Shown one piece after another: positions 49,365 to 62,766 of a stretch of DNA of 64,000 nucleotides; the first letter of the stretch is position 1, and each line of letters begins with the position of its first letter. Source of the DNA: Sacculina carcini (taxonomy: Eukaryota > Arthropoda > Thecostraca > Sacculinidae); assembly GCA_916048095.2 (NCBI GenBank), contig OU696580.1:186001-250000 (forward strand), read 5' to 3'. The notes beneath the pieces were generated by a model. That model ran no database searches, was not told the origin of the DNA, and was given only the letters and a program-made list of their open reading frames with translations. The position numbers were made by a program, and so were the translations under genes.

Positions 49365-52300
49365 TACCTAAGTGTGCCCTAAGTGTTACCTAAGTGTGCC
49401 CCAAGTGTTACCTAAGTGTGCCGTAAGTTTTACCTAAGTGTGCCCTAAGTGTTACCTAAGTGTTACCTAAGTGTGCCCAAAGTGTTACCTAAGTGTTACC
49501 TAAGTGTTACCTAAGTGTGCCCTAAGTGTTACCTAAGTGTTACCTAAGTGTTACCTAAGTGTTACCTAAGTGTTACCTAAGTGTGCCCTAAGTGTTACCT
49601 AAGTGTGCCCTAAGTGTTACCTAAGTGTGCCGTAAGTTTTACCTAAGTGTGCCCTAAGTGTTACCTAAGTGTGCCCTAAGTGTTACCTAAGTGTGCCCTA
49701 AGTGTTACCTAAGTGTGCCCTAAGTGTTACCTAAGTGTGCCCTAAGTGTTACCTAAGTGTGCCCTAAGTGTTACCTAAGTGTGCCCTAAGTGTTACCTAA
49801 GTGTTACCTAAGTGTGCCATAGGTGTTACCTAAGTGTGCCCTAAGTGTTACCTAAGTGTACCCTAAGTGTTACCTAAGTGTTACCTAAGTGTTACCTAAG
49901 TGTTACCCAAGTGTTACCGAAGTGTGCCCTAAGTGTTACCTAAGTGTGCCCTAAGTGTTACCTAAGTGTGCCCTAAGTGTTACCTAAGTGTGCCCCAAGT
50001 GTTACCTAAGTGTGCCGTAAGTTTTACCTAAGTGTACCCTAAGTGTTACCTAAGTGTTACCTAAGTGTGCCCAAAGTGTTACCTAAGTGTGCCCTAAGTG
50101 TTACCTAAGTGTGCCCTAAGTGTGCCCTAAGTGTTACCTAAGTGTGCCCTAAGTGTTACCTAAGTGTGCCCTAAGTGTTACCTAAGTGTACCCTAAGTGT
50201 TACCTAAGTGTTACCTAAGTGTTACCTAAGTGTTACCCAAGTGTTACCGAAGTGTGCCCTAAGTGTTACCTAAGTGTTACCTAAGTGTTACCTAAGTGTT
50301 ACCTAAGTGTTACCTAAGTGTTACCTAAGTGTTACCTAAGTGTTACCTAAGTGTGCCCTAAGTGTTACCTAAGTGTTACCCAAGTGTTACCCAAGTGTTA
50401 CCTAAGTGTTACCTAAGTGTGCCCTAAGTGTTACCTAAGTTTTACCTAAGTGTTACCTAAGTGTTACCTAAGTGTTACCTAAGTGTGCCCTAAGTGTTAC
50501 CTAAGTGTTACCTAAGTGTGCCCTAAGTGTTACCTAAGTGTGCCCTAAGTGTTACCTAAGTGTGCCCTAAGTGTTACCTAAGTGTGCCCTAAGTGTGCCC
50601 TAAGTGTTACCTAAGTGTGCCCTAAGTGTTACCTAAGTGTTACCTAAGTGTGCCCTAAGTGTTACCTAAGTGTGCCCTAAGTGTTACCTAAATGTGACCT
50701 AAGTGTTACCTAAGTGTGCCCTAAGTGTGCCCTAAGTGTTACCTAAGTGTGCCCTAAGTGTTACCTAAGTGTGCCGTAAGTGTTACCTAAGTGTGCCCTA
50801 AGTGTTACCTAAGTGTGCCCTAAGTGTGCCCTAAGTGTTACCTAAGTGTGCCCTAAGTGTTACCTAAGTGTGCCCTAAGTGTTACCTAAGTGTACCCTAA
50901 GTGTTACCTAAGTGTTACCTAAGTGTTACCTAAGTGTTACCCAAGTGTTACCGAAGTGTGCCCTAAGTGTTACCTAAGTGTTACCTAAGTGTTACCTAAG
51001 TGTTACCTAAGTGTTACCTAAGTGTTACCTAAGTGTTACCTAAGTGTTACCTAAGTGTGCCCTAAGTGTTACCTAAGTGTTACCCAAGTGTTACCTAAGT
51101 GTTACCTAAGTGTTACCTAAGTGTGCCCTAAGTGTTACCTAAGTTTTACCTAAGTGTTACCTAAGTGTTACCTAAGTGTTACCTAAGTGTGCCCTAAGTG
51201 TTACCTAAGTGTTACCTAAGTGTGCCCAAAGTGTTACCTAAGTGTGCCCTAAGTGTTACCTAAGTGTGCCCTAAGTGTTACCTAAGTGTGCCCTAAGTGT
51301 GCCCTAAGTGTTACCTAAGTGTGCCCTAAGTGTTACCTAAGTGTTACCTAAGTGTGCCCTAAGTGTTACCTAAGTGTGCCCTAAGTGTTACCTAAGTGTG
51401 ACCTAAGTGTTACCTAAGTGTGCCCTAAGTGTGCCCTAAGTGTTACCTAAGTGTGCCCTAAGTGTTACCTAAGTGTGCCGTAAGTTTTACCTAAGTGTGC
51501 CCTAAGTGTTACCTAAGTGTTACCTAAGTGTGCCCAAAGTGTTACCTAAGTGTGCCCTAAGTGTTACCTAAGTGTGCCCTAAGTGTGCCCTAAGTGTTAC
51601 CTAAGTGTGCCCTAAGTGTTACCTAAGTGTGCCCTAAGTGTTACCTAAGTGTACCCTAAGTGTTACCTAAGTGTTACCTAAGTGTTACCTAAGTGTTACC
51701 CAAGTGTTACCGAAGTGTGCCCTAAGTGTTACCTAAGTGTTACCTAAGTGTTACCTAAGTGTTACCTAAGTGTTACCTAAGTGTTACCTAAGTGTTACCT
51801 AAGTGTTACCTAAGTGTGCCCTAAGTGTTACCTAAGTGTTACCCAAGTGTTACCTAAGTGTTACCTAAGTGTTACCTAAGTGTGCCCTAAGTGTGCCCTA
51901 AGTGTTACCTAAGTTTTACCTAAGTGTTACCTAAGTGTTACCTAAGTGTTACCTAAGTGTGCCCTAAGTGTTACCTAAGTGTTACCTAAGTGTGCCCAAA
52001 GTGTTACCTAAGTGTGCCCTAAGTGTTACCTAAGTGTGCCCTAAGTGTTACCTAAGTGTGCCCTAAGTGTGCCCTAAGTGTTACCTAAGTGTGCCCTAAG
52101 TGTTACCTAAGTGTTACCTAAATGTGACCTAAGTGTTACCTAAGTGTGCCCTAAGTGTGCCCTAAGTGTTACCTAAGTGTGCCCTAAGTGTTACATAAGT
52201 GTGCCGTAAGTTTTACCTAAGTGTGCCCTAAGTGTTACCTAAGTGTTACCTAAGTGTGCCCTAAGTGTTACCTAAGTGTGCCCTAAGTGTGCCCTAAGTG

Positions 52301-52670
52301 TTACCTAAGTGTGCCCTAAGTGTTACCTAAGTGTGCCCTAAGTGTTACCTAAGTGTACCCTAAGTGTTACCTAAGTGTTACCTAAGTGTTACCTAAGTGT
52401 TACCCAAGTGTTACCGAAGTGTGCCCTAAGTGTTACCTAAGTGTTACCTAAGTGTTACCTAAGTGTTACCTAAGTGTTACCTAAGTGTTACCTAAGTGTT
52501 ACCTAAGTGTTACCTAAGTGTGCCCTAAGTGTTACCTAAGTGTTACCCAAGTGTTACCTAAGTGTTACCTAAGTGTTACCTAAGTGTGCCCTAAGTGTGC
52601 CCTAAGTGTTACCTAAGTTTTACCTAAGTGTTACCTAAGTGTTACCTAAGTGTTACCTAAGTGTGCCCTA
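49365..52670 (+). repeat. Right-domain duplicated block, copy c
   Basis: It matches 42545-45889 at an offset of 6,820 bp. It keeps u near 50440 and c at 50238 where copy a is changed, so copy a carries the derived states. It has a 44-bp (4-unit) deletion near 52260, after which the two copies run 44 bp out of step. Confidence 0.85.
49820..50248 (+). repeat. 39-unit TAGG module (429 bp), variant
   Basis: TAGG is at 49820, and g units are at 49919 and 50249, with the w-after-u mark. Confidence 0.89.
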
Positions 52671-53493
52671 AGTGTTACCTAAGTGTTACCTAAGTGTGCC
52701 CTAAGTGTTACCTAAGTGTGCCCTAAGTGTTACCTAAATGTGACCTAAGTGTTACCTAAGTGTGCCCTAAGTGTGCCCTAAGTGTTACCTAAGTGTTACC
52801 TAAGTGTGCCCTAAGTGTTACCTAAGTGTGCCCTAAGTGTTACCTAAGTGTGCCCTAAGTGTTACCTAAGTGTGCCCTAAGTGTTACCTAAGTGTTACCT
52901 AAGTGTTACCTAAGTGTTACCTAAGTGTTACCTAAGTGTTACCTAAGTGTGCCCTAAGTGTTACCTAAGTGTTACCTAAGTGTACCCTAAGTGTTACCTA
53001 AGTGTTACCTAAGTGTTACCTAAGTGTGCCCTAAGTGTTACCTAAGTGTTACCTAAGTGTTACCTAAGTGTTACCTAAGTGTTACCTAAGTGTTACCTAA
53101 GTGTTACCTAAGTGTTACCTAAGTGTGCCCTAAGTGTTACCTAAGTGTTACCTAAGTGTTACCTAAGTGTTACCTAAGTGTTACCTAAGTGTGCCCTAAG
53201 TGTTACCTAAGTGTGCCCTAAGTGTTACCTAAGTGTGCCGTAAGTTTTACCTAAGTGTGCCCTAAGTGTTACCTAAGTGTGCCCTAAGTGTTACCTAAGT
53301 GTGCCCTAAGTGTTACCTAAACGTGACCTAAGTGTTACCTAAGTGTGCCCTAAGTGTTACCTAAGTGTGCCCTAAGTGTTACCTAAGTGTGCCCTAAGTG
53401 TTACCTAAGTGTGCCCTAAGTGTTACCTAAGTGTGCCCTAAGTGTTACCTAAGTGTGCCCTAAGTGTTACCTAAGTGTTACCTAAGTGTGCCA

Positions 53494-53922
53494 TAGGTGT
53501 TACCTAAGTGTGCCCTAAGTGTTACCTAAGTGTACCCTAAGTGTTACCTAAGTGTTACCTAAGTGTTACCTAAGTGTTACCCAAGTGTTACCGAAGTGTG
53601 CCCTAAGTGTTACCTAAGTGTGCCCTAAGTGTTACCTAAGTGTGCCCTAAGTGTTACCTAAGTGTGCCCCAAGTGTTACCTAAGTGTGCCGTAAGTTTTA
53701 CCTAAGTGTGCCCTAAGTGTTACCTAAGTGTTACCTAAGTGTGCCCAAAGTGTTACCTAAGTGTGCCCTAAGTGTTACCTAAGTGTGCCCTAAGTGTGCC
53801 CTAAGTGTTACCTAAGTGTGCCCTAAGTGTTACCTAAGTGTGCCCTAAGTGTTACCTAAGTGTACCCTAAGTGTTACCTAAGTGTTACCTAAGTGTTACC
53901 TAAGTGTTACCCAAGTGTTACC
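53494..53922 (+). repeat. 39-unit TAGG module (429 bp)
   Basis: TAGG is at 53494, and g units are at 53593 and 53923. All landmarks are intact. Confidence 0.9.
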
Positions 53923-55957
53923 GAAGTGTGCCCTAAGTGTTACCTAAGTGTTACCTAAGTGTTACCTAAGTGTTACCTAAGTGTTACCTAAGTGTTACCT
54001 AAGTGTTACCTAAGTGTTACCTAAGTGTGCCCTAAGTGTTACCTAAGTGTTACCCAAGTGTTACCCAAGTGTTACCTAAGTGTTACCTAAGTGTGCCCTA
54101 AGTGTTACCTAAGTGTTACCTAAGTGTTACCTAAGTGTTACCTAAGTGTTACCTAAGTGTGCCCTAAGTGTTACCTAAGTGTTACCTAAGTGTGCCCAAA
54201 GTGTTACCTAAGTGTGCCCTAAGTGTTACCTAAGTGTGCCCTAAGTGTTACCTAAGTGTGCCCTAAGTGTGCCCTAAGTGTTACCTAAGTGTTACCTAAG
54301 TGTTACCTAAGTGTTACCTAAGTGTTACCTAAGTGTGCCCTAAGTGTTACCTAAGTGTTACCCAAGTGTTACCTAAGTGTTACCTAAGTGTTACCTAAGT
54401 GTGCCCTAAGTGTGCCCTAAGTGTTACCTAAGTTTTACCTAAGTGTTACCTAAGTGTTACCTAAGTGTTACCTAAGTGTGCCCTAAGTGTTACCTAAGTG
54501 TTACCTAAGTGTGCCCTAAGTGTTACCTAAGTGTTACCTAAATGTGACCTAAGTGTTACCTAAGTGTGCCCTAAGTGTGCCCTAAGTGTTACCTAAGTGT
54601 GCCCTAAGTGTTACATAAGTGTGCCGTAAGTTTTACCTAAGTGTGCCCTAAGTGTTACCTAAGTGTTACCTAAGTGTGCCCAAAGTGTTACCTAAGTGTG
54701 CCCTAAGTGTTACCTAAGTGTGCCCTAAGTGTTACCTAAGTGTGCCCTAAGTGTGCCCTAAGTGTTACCTAAGTGTGCCCTAAGTGTTACCTAAGTGTGC
54801 CCTAAGTGTTACCTAAGTGTACCCTAAGTGTTACCTAAGTGTTACCTAAGTGTTACCTAAGTGTTACCCAAGTGTTACCGAAGTGTGCCCTAAGTGTTAC
54901 CTAAGTGTTACCTAAGTGTTACCTAAGTGTTACCTAAGTGTTACCTAAGTGTTACCTAAGTGTTACCTAAGTGTTACCTAAGTGTGCCCTAAGTGTTACC
55001 TAAGTGTTACCCAAGTGTTACCTAAGTGTTACCTAAGTGTTACCTAAGTGTGCCCTAAGTGTGCCCTAAGTGTTACCTAAGTTTTACCTAAGTGTTACCT
55101 AAGTGTTACCTAAGTGTTACCTAAGTGTGCCCTAAGTGTTACCTAAGTGTTACCTAAGTGTGCCCTAAGTGTTACCTAAGTGTGCCCTAAGTGTTACCTA
55201 AATGTGACCTAAGTGTTACCTAAGTGTGCCCTAAGTGTGCCCTAAGTGTTACCTAAGTGTTACCTAAGTGTGCCCTAAGTGTTACCTAAGTGTGCCCTAA
55301 GTGTTACCTAAGTGTGCCCTAAGTGTTACCTAAGTGTGCCCTAAGTGTTACCTAAGTGTTACCTAAGTGTTACCTAAGTGTTACCTAAGTGTTACCTAAG
55401 TGTTACCTAAGTGTGCCCTAAGTGTTACCTAAGTGTTACCTAAGTGTACCCTAAGTGTTACCTAAGTGTTACCTAAGTGTTACCTAAGTGTGCCCTAAGT
55501 GTTACCTAAGTGTTACCTAAGTGTTACCTAAGTGTTACCTAAGTGTTACCTAAGTGTTACCTAAGTGTTACCTAAGTGTTACCTAAGTGTGCCCTAAGTG
55601 TTACCTAAGTGTTACCTAAGTGTTACCTAAGTGTTACCTAAGTGTTACCTAAGTGTGCCCTAAGTGTTACCTAAGTGTGCCCTAAGTGTTACCTAAGTGT
55701 GCCGTAAGTTTTACCTAAGTGTGCCCTAAGTGTTACCTAAGTGTGCCCTAAGTGTTACCTAAGTGTGCCCTAAGTGTTACCTAAACGTGACCTAAGTGTT
55801 ACCTAAGTGTGCCCTAAGTGTTACCTAAGTGTGCCCTAAGTGTTACCTAAGTGTGCCCTAAGTGTTACCTAAGTGTGCCCTAAGTGTTACCTAAGTGTGC
55901 CCTAAGTGTTACCTAAGTGTGCCCTAAGTGTTACCTAAGTGTTACCTAAGTGTGCCA
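53494..55957 (+). repeat. Large HOR of 224 units (2,464 bp), tandem copy 1
   Basis: It runs from one TAGG to the next. It holds a TAGG module (g at 53593 and 53923), a doubled c (near 54055), two HOR fragments, TTACA at 54605, g at 54880 and TAAACGTGACC at 55782. The preceding partial copy has TAAACGTGACC at 53318. Confidence 0.88.
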
Positions 55958-56386
55958 TAGGTGTTACCTAAGTGTGCCCTAAGTGTTACCTAAGTGTACC
56001 CTAAGTGTTACCTAAGTGTTACCTAAGTGTTACCTAAGTGTTACCCAAGTGTTACCGAAGTGTGCCCTAAGTGTTACCTAAGTGTGCCCTAAGTGTTACC
56101 TAAGTGTGCCCTAAGTGTTACCTAAGTGTGCCCCAAGTGTTACCTAAGTGTGCCGTAAGTTTTACCTAAGTGTGCCCTAAGTGTTACCTAAGTGTTACCT
56201 AAGTGTGCCCAAAGTGTTACCTAAGTGTGCCCTAAGTGTTACCTAAGTGTGCCCTAAGTGTGCCCTAAGTGTTACCTAAGTGTGCCCTAAGTGTTACCTA
56301 AGTGTGCCCTAAGTGTTACCTAAGTGTACCCTAAGTGTTACCTAAGTGTTACCTAAGTGTTACCTAAGTGTTACCCAAGTGTTACC
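55958..56386 (+). repeat. 39-unit TAGG module, second g lost
   Basis: TAGG is at 55958 and g at 56057. Position 56387 is T where G is expected, the same change seen at 24157. Confidence 0.88.
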
Positions 56387-58432
56387 TAAGTGTGCCCTAA
56401 GTGTTACCTAAGTGTTACCTAAGTGTTACCTAAGTGTTACCTAAGTGTTACCTAAGTGTTACCTAAGTGTTACCTAAGTGTTACCTAAGTGTGCCCTAAG
56501 TGTTACCTAAGTGTTACCCAAGTGTTACCCAAGTGTTACCTAAGTGTTACCTAAGTGTGCCCTAAGTGTTACCTAAGTTTTACCTAAGTGTTACCTAAGT
56601 GTTACCTAAGTGTTACCTAAGTGTGCCCTAAGTGTTACCTAAGTGTTACCTAAGTGTGCCCAAAGTGTTACCTAAGTGTGCCCTAAGTGTTACCTAAGTG
56701 TGCCCTAAGTGTTACCTAAGTGTGCCCTAAGTGTGCCCTAAGTGTTACCTAAGTGTTACCTAAGTGTTACCTAAGTGTTACCTAAGTGTTACCTAAGTGT
56801 GCCCTAAGTGTTACCTAAGTGTTACCCAAGTGTTACCTAAGTGTTACCTAAGTGTTACCTAAGTGTGCCCTAAGTGTGCCCTAAGTGTTACCTAAGTTTT
56901 ACCTAAGTGTTACCTAAGTGTTACCTAAGTGTTACCTAAGTGTGCCCTAAGTGTTACCTAAGTGTTACCTAAGTGTGCCCTAAGTGTTACCTAAGTGTTA
57001 CCTAAATGTGACCTAAGTGTTACCTAAGTGTGCCCTAAGTGTGCCCTAAGTGTTACCTAAGTGTGCCCTAAGTGTTACATAAGTGTGCCGTAAGTTTTAC
57101 CTAAGTGTGCCCTAAGTGTTACCTAAGTGTTACCTAAGTGTGCCCAAAGTGTTACCTAAGTGTGCCCTAAGTGTTACCTAAGTGTGCCCTAAGTGTTACC
57201 TAAGTGTGCCCTAAGTGTGCCCTAAGTGTTACCTAAGTGTGCCCTAAGTGTTACCTAAGTGTGCCCTAAGTGTTACCTAAGTGTACCCTAAGTGTTACCT
57301 AAGTGTTACCTAAGTGTTACCTAAGTGTTACCTAAGTGTTACCCAAGTGTTACCGAAGTGTGCCCTAAGTGTTACCTAAGTGTTACCTAAGTGTTACCTA
57401 AGTGTTACCTAAGTGTTACCTAAGTGTTACCTAAGTGTTACCTAAGTGTTACCTAAGTGTGCCCTAAGTGTTACCTAAGTGTTACCCAAGTGTTACCTAA
57501 GTGTTACCTAAGTGTTACCTAAGTGTGCCCTAAGTGTGCCCTAAGTGTTACCTAAGTTTTACCTAAGTGTTACCTAAGTGTTACCTAAGTGTTACCTAAG
57601 TGTGCCCTAAGTGTTACCTAAGTGTTACCTAAGTGTGCCCTAAGTGTTACCTAAGTGTGCCCTAAGTGTTACCTAAATGTGACCTAAGTGTTACCTAAGT
57701 GTGCCCTAAGTGTGCCCTAAGTGTTACCTAAGTGTTACCTAAGTGTGCCCTAAGTGTTACCTAAGTGTGCCCTAAGTGTTACCTAAGTGTGCCCTAAGTG
57801 TTACCTAAGTGTGCCCTAAGTGTTACCTAAGTGTTACCTAAGTGTTACCTAAGTGTTACCTAAGTGTTACCTAAGTGTTACCTAAGTGTGCCCTAAGTGT
57901 TACCTAAGTGTTACCTAAGTGTACCCTAAGTGTTACCTAAGTGTTACCTAAGTGTTACCTAAGTGTGCCCTAAGTGTTACCTAAGTGTTACCTAAGTGTT
58001 ACCTAAGTGTTACCTAAGTGTTACCTAAGTGTTACCTAAGTGTTACCTAAGTGTTACCTAAGTGTGCCCTAAGTGTTACCTAAGTGTTACCTAAGTGTTA
58101 CCTAAGTGTTACCTAAGTGTTACCTAAGTGTGCCCTAAGTGTTACCTAAGTGTGCCCTAAGTGTTACCTAAGTGTGCCGTAAGTTTTACCTAAGTGTGCC
58201 CTAAGTGTTACCTAAGTGTGCCCTAAGTGTTACCTAAGTGTGCCCTAAGTGTTACCTAAACGTGACCTAAGTGTTACCTAAGTGTGCCCTAAGTGTTACC
58301 TAAGTGTGCCCTAAGTGTTACCTAAGTGTGCCCTAAGTGTTACCTAAGTGTGCCCTAAGTGTTACCTAAGTGTGCCCTAAGTGTTACCTAAGTGTGCCCT
58401 AAGTGTTACCTAAGTGTTACCTAAGTGTGCCA
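55958..58432 (+). repeat. Large HOR of 225 units (2,475 bp), tandem copy 2
   Basis: It has the same landmark order as 53494-55957: TAGG 55958, g 56057, TTACA 57069, g 57355, TAAACGTGACC 58257. It is one monomer longer because the p run between w and c before 57355 has 5 units instead of 4. The second g of its TAGG module is lost (T at 56387). Confidence 0.88.
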
Positions 58433-58861
58433 TAGGTGTTACCTAAGTGTGCCCTAAGTGTTACCTAAGTGTACCCTAAGTGTTACCTAAGTGTTACCTA
58501 AGTGTTACCTAAGTGTTACCCAAGTGTTACCGAAGTGTGCCCTAAGTGTTACCTAAGTGTGCCCTAAGTGTTACCTAAGTGTGCCCTAAGTGTTACCTAA
58601 GTGTGCCCCAAGTGTTACCTAAGTGTGCCGTAAGTTTTACCTAAGTGTGCCCTAAGTGTTACCTAAGTGTTACCTAAGTGTGCCCAAAGTGTTACCTAAG
58701 TGTGCCCTAAGTGTTACCTAAGTGTGCCCTAAGTGTGCCCTAAGTGTTACCTAAGTGTGCCCTAAGTGTTACCTAAGTGTGCCCTAAGTGTTACCTAAGT
58801 GTACCCTAAGTGTTACCTAAGTGTTACCTAAGTGTTACCTAAGTGTTACCCAAGTGTTACC
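58433..58861 (+). repeat. 39-unit TAGG module (429 bp)
   Basis: TAGG is at 58433, and g units are at 58532 and 58862. It starts a third, diverging copy of the 2.47-kb HOR, which loses correspondence before the next TAGG at 60380 (1,947 bp). Confidence 0.9.
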
Positions 58862-60379
58862 GAAGTGTGCCCTAAGTGTTACCTAAGTGTTACCTAAGTG
58901 TTACCTAAGTGTTACCTAAGTGTTACCTAAGTGTTACCTAAGTGTTACCTAAGTGTTACCTAAGTGTGCCCTAAGTGTTACCTAAGTGTTACCCAAGTGT
59001 TACCCAAGTGTTACCTAAGTGTTACCTAAGTGTGCCCTAAGTGTTACCTAAGTTTTACCTAAGTGTTACCTAAGTGTTACCTAAGTGTTACCTAAGTGTG
59101 CCCTAAGTGTTACCTAAGTGTTACCTAAGTGTGCCCAAAGTGTTACCTAAGTGTGCCCTAAGTGTTACCTAAGTGTGCCCTAAGTGTTACCTAAGTGTGC
59201 CCTAAGTGTGCCCTAAGTGTTACCTAAGTGTTACCTAAGTGTTACCTAAGTGTTACCTAAGTGTTACCTAAGTGTGCCCTAAGTGTTACCTAAGTGTTAC
59301 CCAAGTGTTACCTAAGTGTTACCTAAGTGTTACCTAAGTGTGCCCTAAGTGTGCCCTAAGTGTTACCTAAGTTTTACCTAAGTGTTACCTAAGTGTTACC
59401 TAAGTGTTACCTAAGTGTGCCCTAAGTGTTACCTAAGTGTTACCTAAGTGTGCCCAAAGTGTTACCTAAGTGTGCCCTAAGTGTTACCTAAGTGTGCCCT
59501 AAGTGTTACCTAAGTGTGCCCTAAGTGTGCCCTAAGTGTTACCTAAGTGTGCCCTAAGTGTTACCTAAGTGTTACCTAAGTGTGCCCTAAGTGTTACCTA
59601 AGTGTGCCCTAAGTGTTACCTAAATGTGACCTAAGTGTTACCTAAGTGTGCCCTAAGTGTGCCCTAAGTGTTACCTAAGTGTTACCTAAGTGTGCCCTAA
59701 GTGTTACCTAAGTGTGCCCTAAGTGTTACCTAAGTGTGCCCTAAGTGTTACCTAAGTGTGCCCTAAGTGTTACCTAAGTGTTACCTAAGTGTTACCTAAG
59801 TGTTACCTAAGTGTTACCTAAGTGTTACCTAAGTGTGCCCTAAGTGTTACCTAAGTGTTACCTAAGTGTACCCTAAGTGTTACCTAAGTGTTACCTAAGT
59901 GTTACCTAAGTGTGCCCTAAGTGTTACCTAAGTGTTACCTAAGTGTTACCTAAGTGTTACCTAAGTGTTACCTAAGTGTTACCTAAGTGTTACCTAAGTG
60001 TTACCTAAGTGTGCCCTAAGTGTTACCTAAGTGTTACCTAAGTGTTACCTAAGTGTTACCTAAGTGTTACCTAAGTGTGCCCTAAGTGTTACCTAAGTGT
60101 GCCCTAAGTGTTACCTAAGTGTGCCGTAAGTTTTACCTAAGTGTGCCCTAAGTGTTACCTAAGTGTGCCCTAAGTGTTACCTAAGTGTGCCCTAAGTGTT
60201 ACCTAAATGTGACCTAAGTGTTACCTAAGTGTGCCCTAAGTGTTACCTAAGTGTGCCCTAAGTGTTACCTAAGTGTGCCCTAAGTGTTACCTAAGTGTGC
60301 CCTAAGTGTTACCTAAGTGTGCCCTAAGTGTTACCTAAGTGTGCCCTAAGTGTTACCTAAGTGTTACCTAAGTGTGCCA

Positions 60380-60808
60380 TAGGTGTTACCTAAGTGTGCC
60401 CTAAGTGTTACCTAAGTGTACCCTAAGTGTTACCTAAGTGTTACCTAAGTGTTACCTAAGTGTTACCTAAGTGTTACCGAAGTGTGCCCTAAGTGTTACC
60501 TAAGTGTGCCCTAAGTGTTACCTAAGTGTGCCCTAAGTGTTACCTAAGTGTGCCCCAAGTGTTACCTAAGTGTGCCGTAAGTTTTACCTAAGTGTACCCT
60601 AAGTGTTACCTAAGTGTTACCTAAGTGTGCCCAAAGTGTTACCTAAGTGTGCCCTAAGTGTTACCTAAGTGTGCCCTAAGTGTGCCCTAAGTGTTACCTA
60701 AGTGTGCCCTAAGTGTTACCTAAGTGTGCCCTAAGTGTTACCTAAGTGTACCCTAAGTGTTACCTAAGTGTTACCTAAGTGTTACCTAAGTGTTACCCAA
60801 GTGTTACC
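60380..60808 (+). repeat. 39-unit TAGG module (429 bp), variant
   Basis: TAGG is at 60380, and g units are at 60479 and 60809. It shares with the module at 43000 both the loss of the first c (60468) and w after x-u. The p-for-u change also recurs near 60995. It is therefore a close relative 17,380 bp away. Confidence 0.88.
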
Positions 60809-62766
60809 GAAGTGTGCCCTAAGTGTTACCTAAGTGTTACCTAAGTGTTACCTAAGTGTTACCTAAGTGTTACCTAAGTGTTACCTAAGTGTTACCTAAG
60901 TGTTACCTAAGTGTGCCCTAAGTGTTACCTAAGTGTTACCCAAGTGTTACCCAAGTGTTACCTAAGTGTTACCTAAGTGTGCCCTAAGTGTTACCTAAGT
61001 GTTACCTAAGTGTTACCTAAGTGTTACCTAAGTGTTACCTAAGTGTGCCCTAAGTGTTACCTAAGTGTTACCTAAGTGTGCCCAAAGTGTTACCTAAGTG
61101 TGCCCTAAGTGTTACCTAAGTGTGCCCTAAGTGTTACCTAAGTGTGCCCTAAGTGTGCCCTAAGTGTTACCTAAGTGTGCCCTAAGTGTTACCTAAGTGT
61201 TACCTAAGTGTGCCCTAAGTGTTACCTAAGTGTGCCCTAAGTGTTACCTAAATGTGACCTAAGTGTTACCTAAGTGTGCCCTAAGTGTGCCCTAAGTGTT
61301 ACCTAAGTGTGCCCTAAGTGTTACCTAAGTGTGCCGTAAGTTTTACCTAAGTGTGCCCTAAGTGTTACCTAAGTGTTACCTAAGTGTGCCCAAAGTGTTA
61401 CCTAAGTGTGCCCTAAGTGTTACCTAAGTGTGCCCTAAGTGTTACCTAAGTGTGCCCTAAGTGTGCCCTAAGTGTTACCTAAGTGTGCCCTAAGTGTTAC
61501 CTAAGTGTGCCCTAAGTGTTACCTAAGTGTACCCTAAGTGTTACCTAAGTGTTACCTAAGTGTTACCTAAGTGTTACCCAAGTGTTACCGAAGTGTGCCC
61601 TAAGTGTTACCTAAGTGTTACCTAAGTGTTACCTAAGTGTTACCTAAGTGTTACCTAAGTGTTACCTAAGTGTTACCTAAGTGTTACCTAAGTGTGCCCT
61701 AAGTGTTACCTAAGTGTTACCCAAGTGTTACCTAAGTGTTACCTAAGTGTTACCTAAGTGTGCCCTAAGTGTGCCCTAAGTGTTACCTAAGTTTTACCTA
61801 AGTGTTACCTAAGTGTTACCTAAGTGTTACCTAAGTGTGCCCTAAGTGTTACCTAAGTGTTACCTAAGTGTGCCCAAAGTGTTACCTAAGTGTGCCCTAA
61901 GTGTTACCTAAGTGTGCCCTAAGTGTTACCTAAGTGTGCCCTAAGTGTTACCTAAGTGTTACCTAAGTGTGCCCTAAGTGTTACCTAAGTGTGCCCTAAG
62001 TGTTACCTAAATGTGACCTAAGTGTTACCTAAGTGTGCCCTAAGTGTGCCCTAAGTGTTACCTAAGTGTTACCTAAGTGTGCCCTAAGTGTTACCTAAGT
62101 GTGCCCTAAGTGTTACCTAAGTGTGCCCTAAGTGTTACCTAAGTGTGCCCTAAGTGTTACCTAAGTGTTACCTAAGTGTTACCTAAGTGTTACCTAAGTG
62201 TTACCTAAGTGTTACCTAAGTGTGCCCTAAGTGTTACCTAAGTGTTACCTAAGTGTACCCTAAGTGTTACCTAAGTGTTACCTAAGTGTTACCTAAGTGT
62301 GCCCTAAGTGTTACCTAAGTGTTACCTAAGTGTTACCTAAGTGTTACCTAAGTGTTACCTAAGTGTTACCTAAGTGTTACCTAAGTGTTACCTAAGTGTG
62401 CCCTAAGTGTTACCTAAGTGTTACCTAAGTGTTACCTAAGTGTTACCTAAGTGTTACCTAAGTGTGCCCTAAGTGTTACCTAAGTGTGCCCTAAGTGTTA
62501 CCTAAGTGTGCCGTAAGTTTTACCTAAGTGTGCCCTAAGTGTTACCTAAGTGTGCCCTAAGTGTTACCTAAGTGTGCCCTAAGTGTTACCTAAACGTGAC
62601 CTAAGTGTTACCTAAGTGTGCCCTAAGTGTTACCTAAGTGTGCCCTAAGTGTTACCTAAGTGTGCCCTAAGTGTTACCTAAGTGTGCCCTAAGTGTTACC
62701 TAAGTGTGCCCTAAGTGTTACCTAAGTGTGCCCTAAGTGTTACCTAAGTGTTACCTAAGTGTGCCA

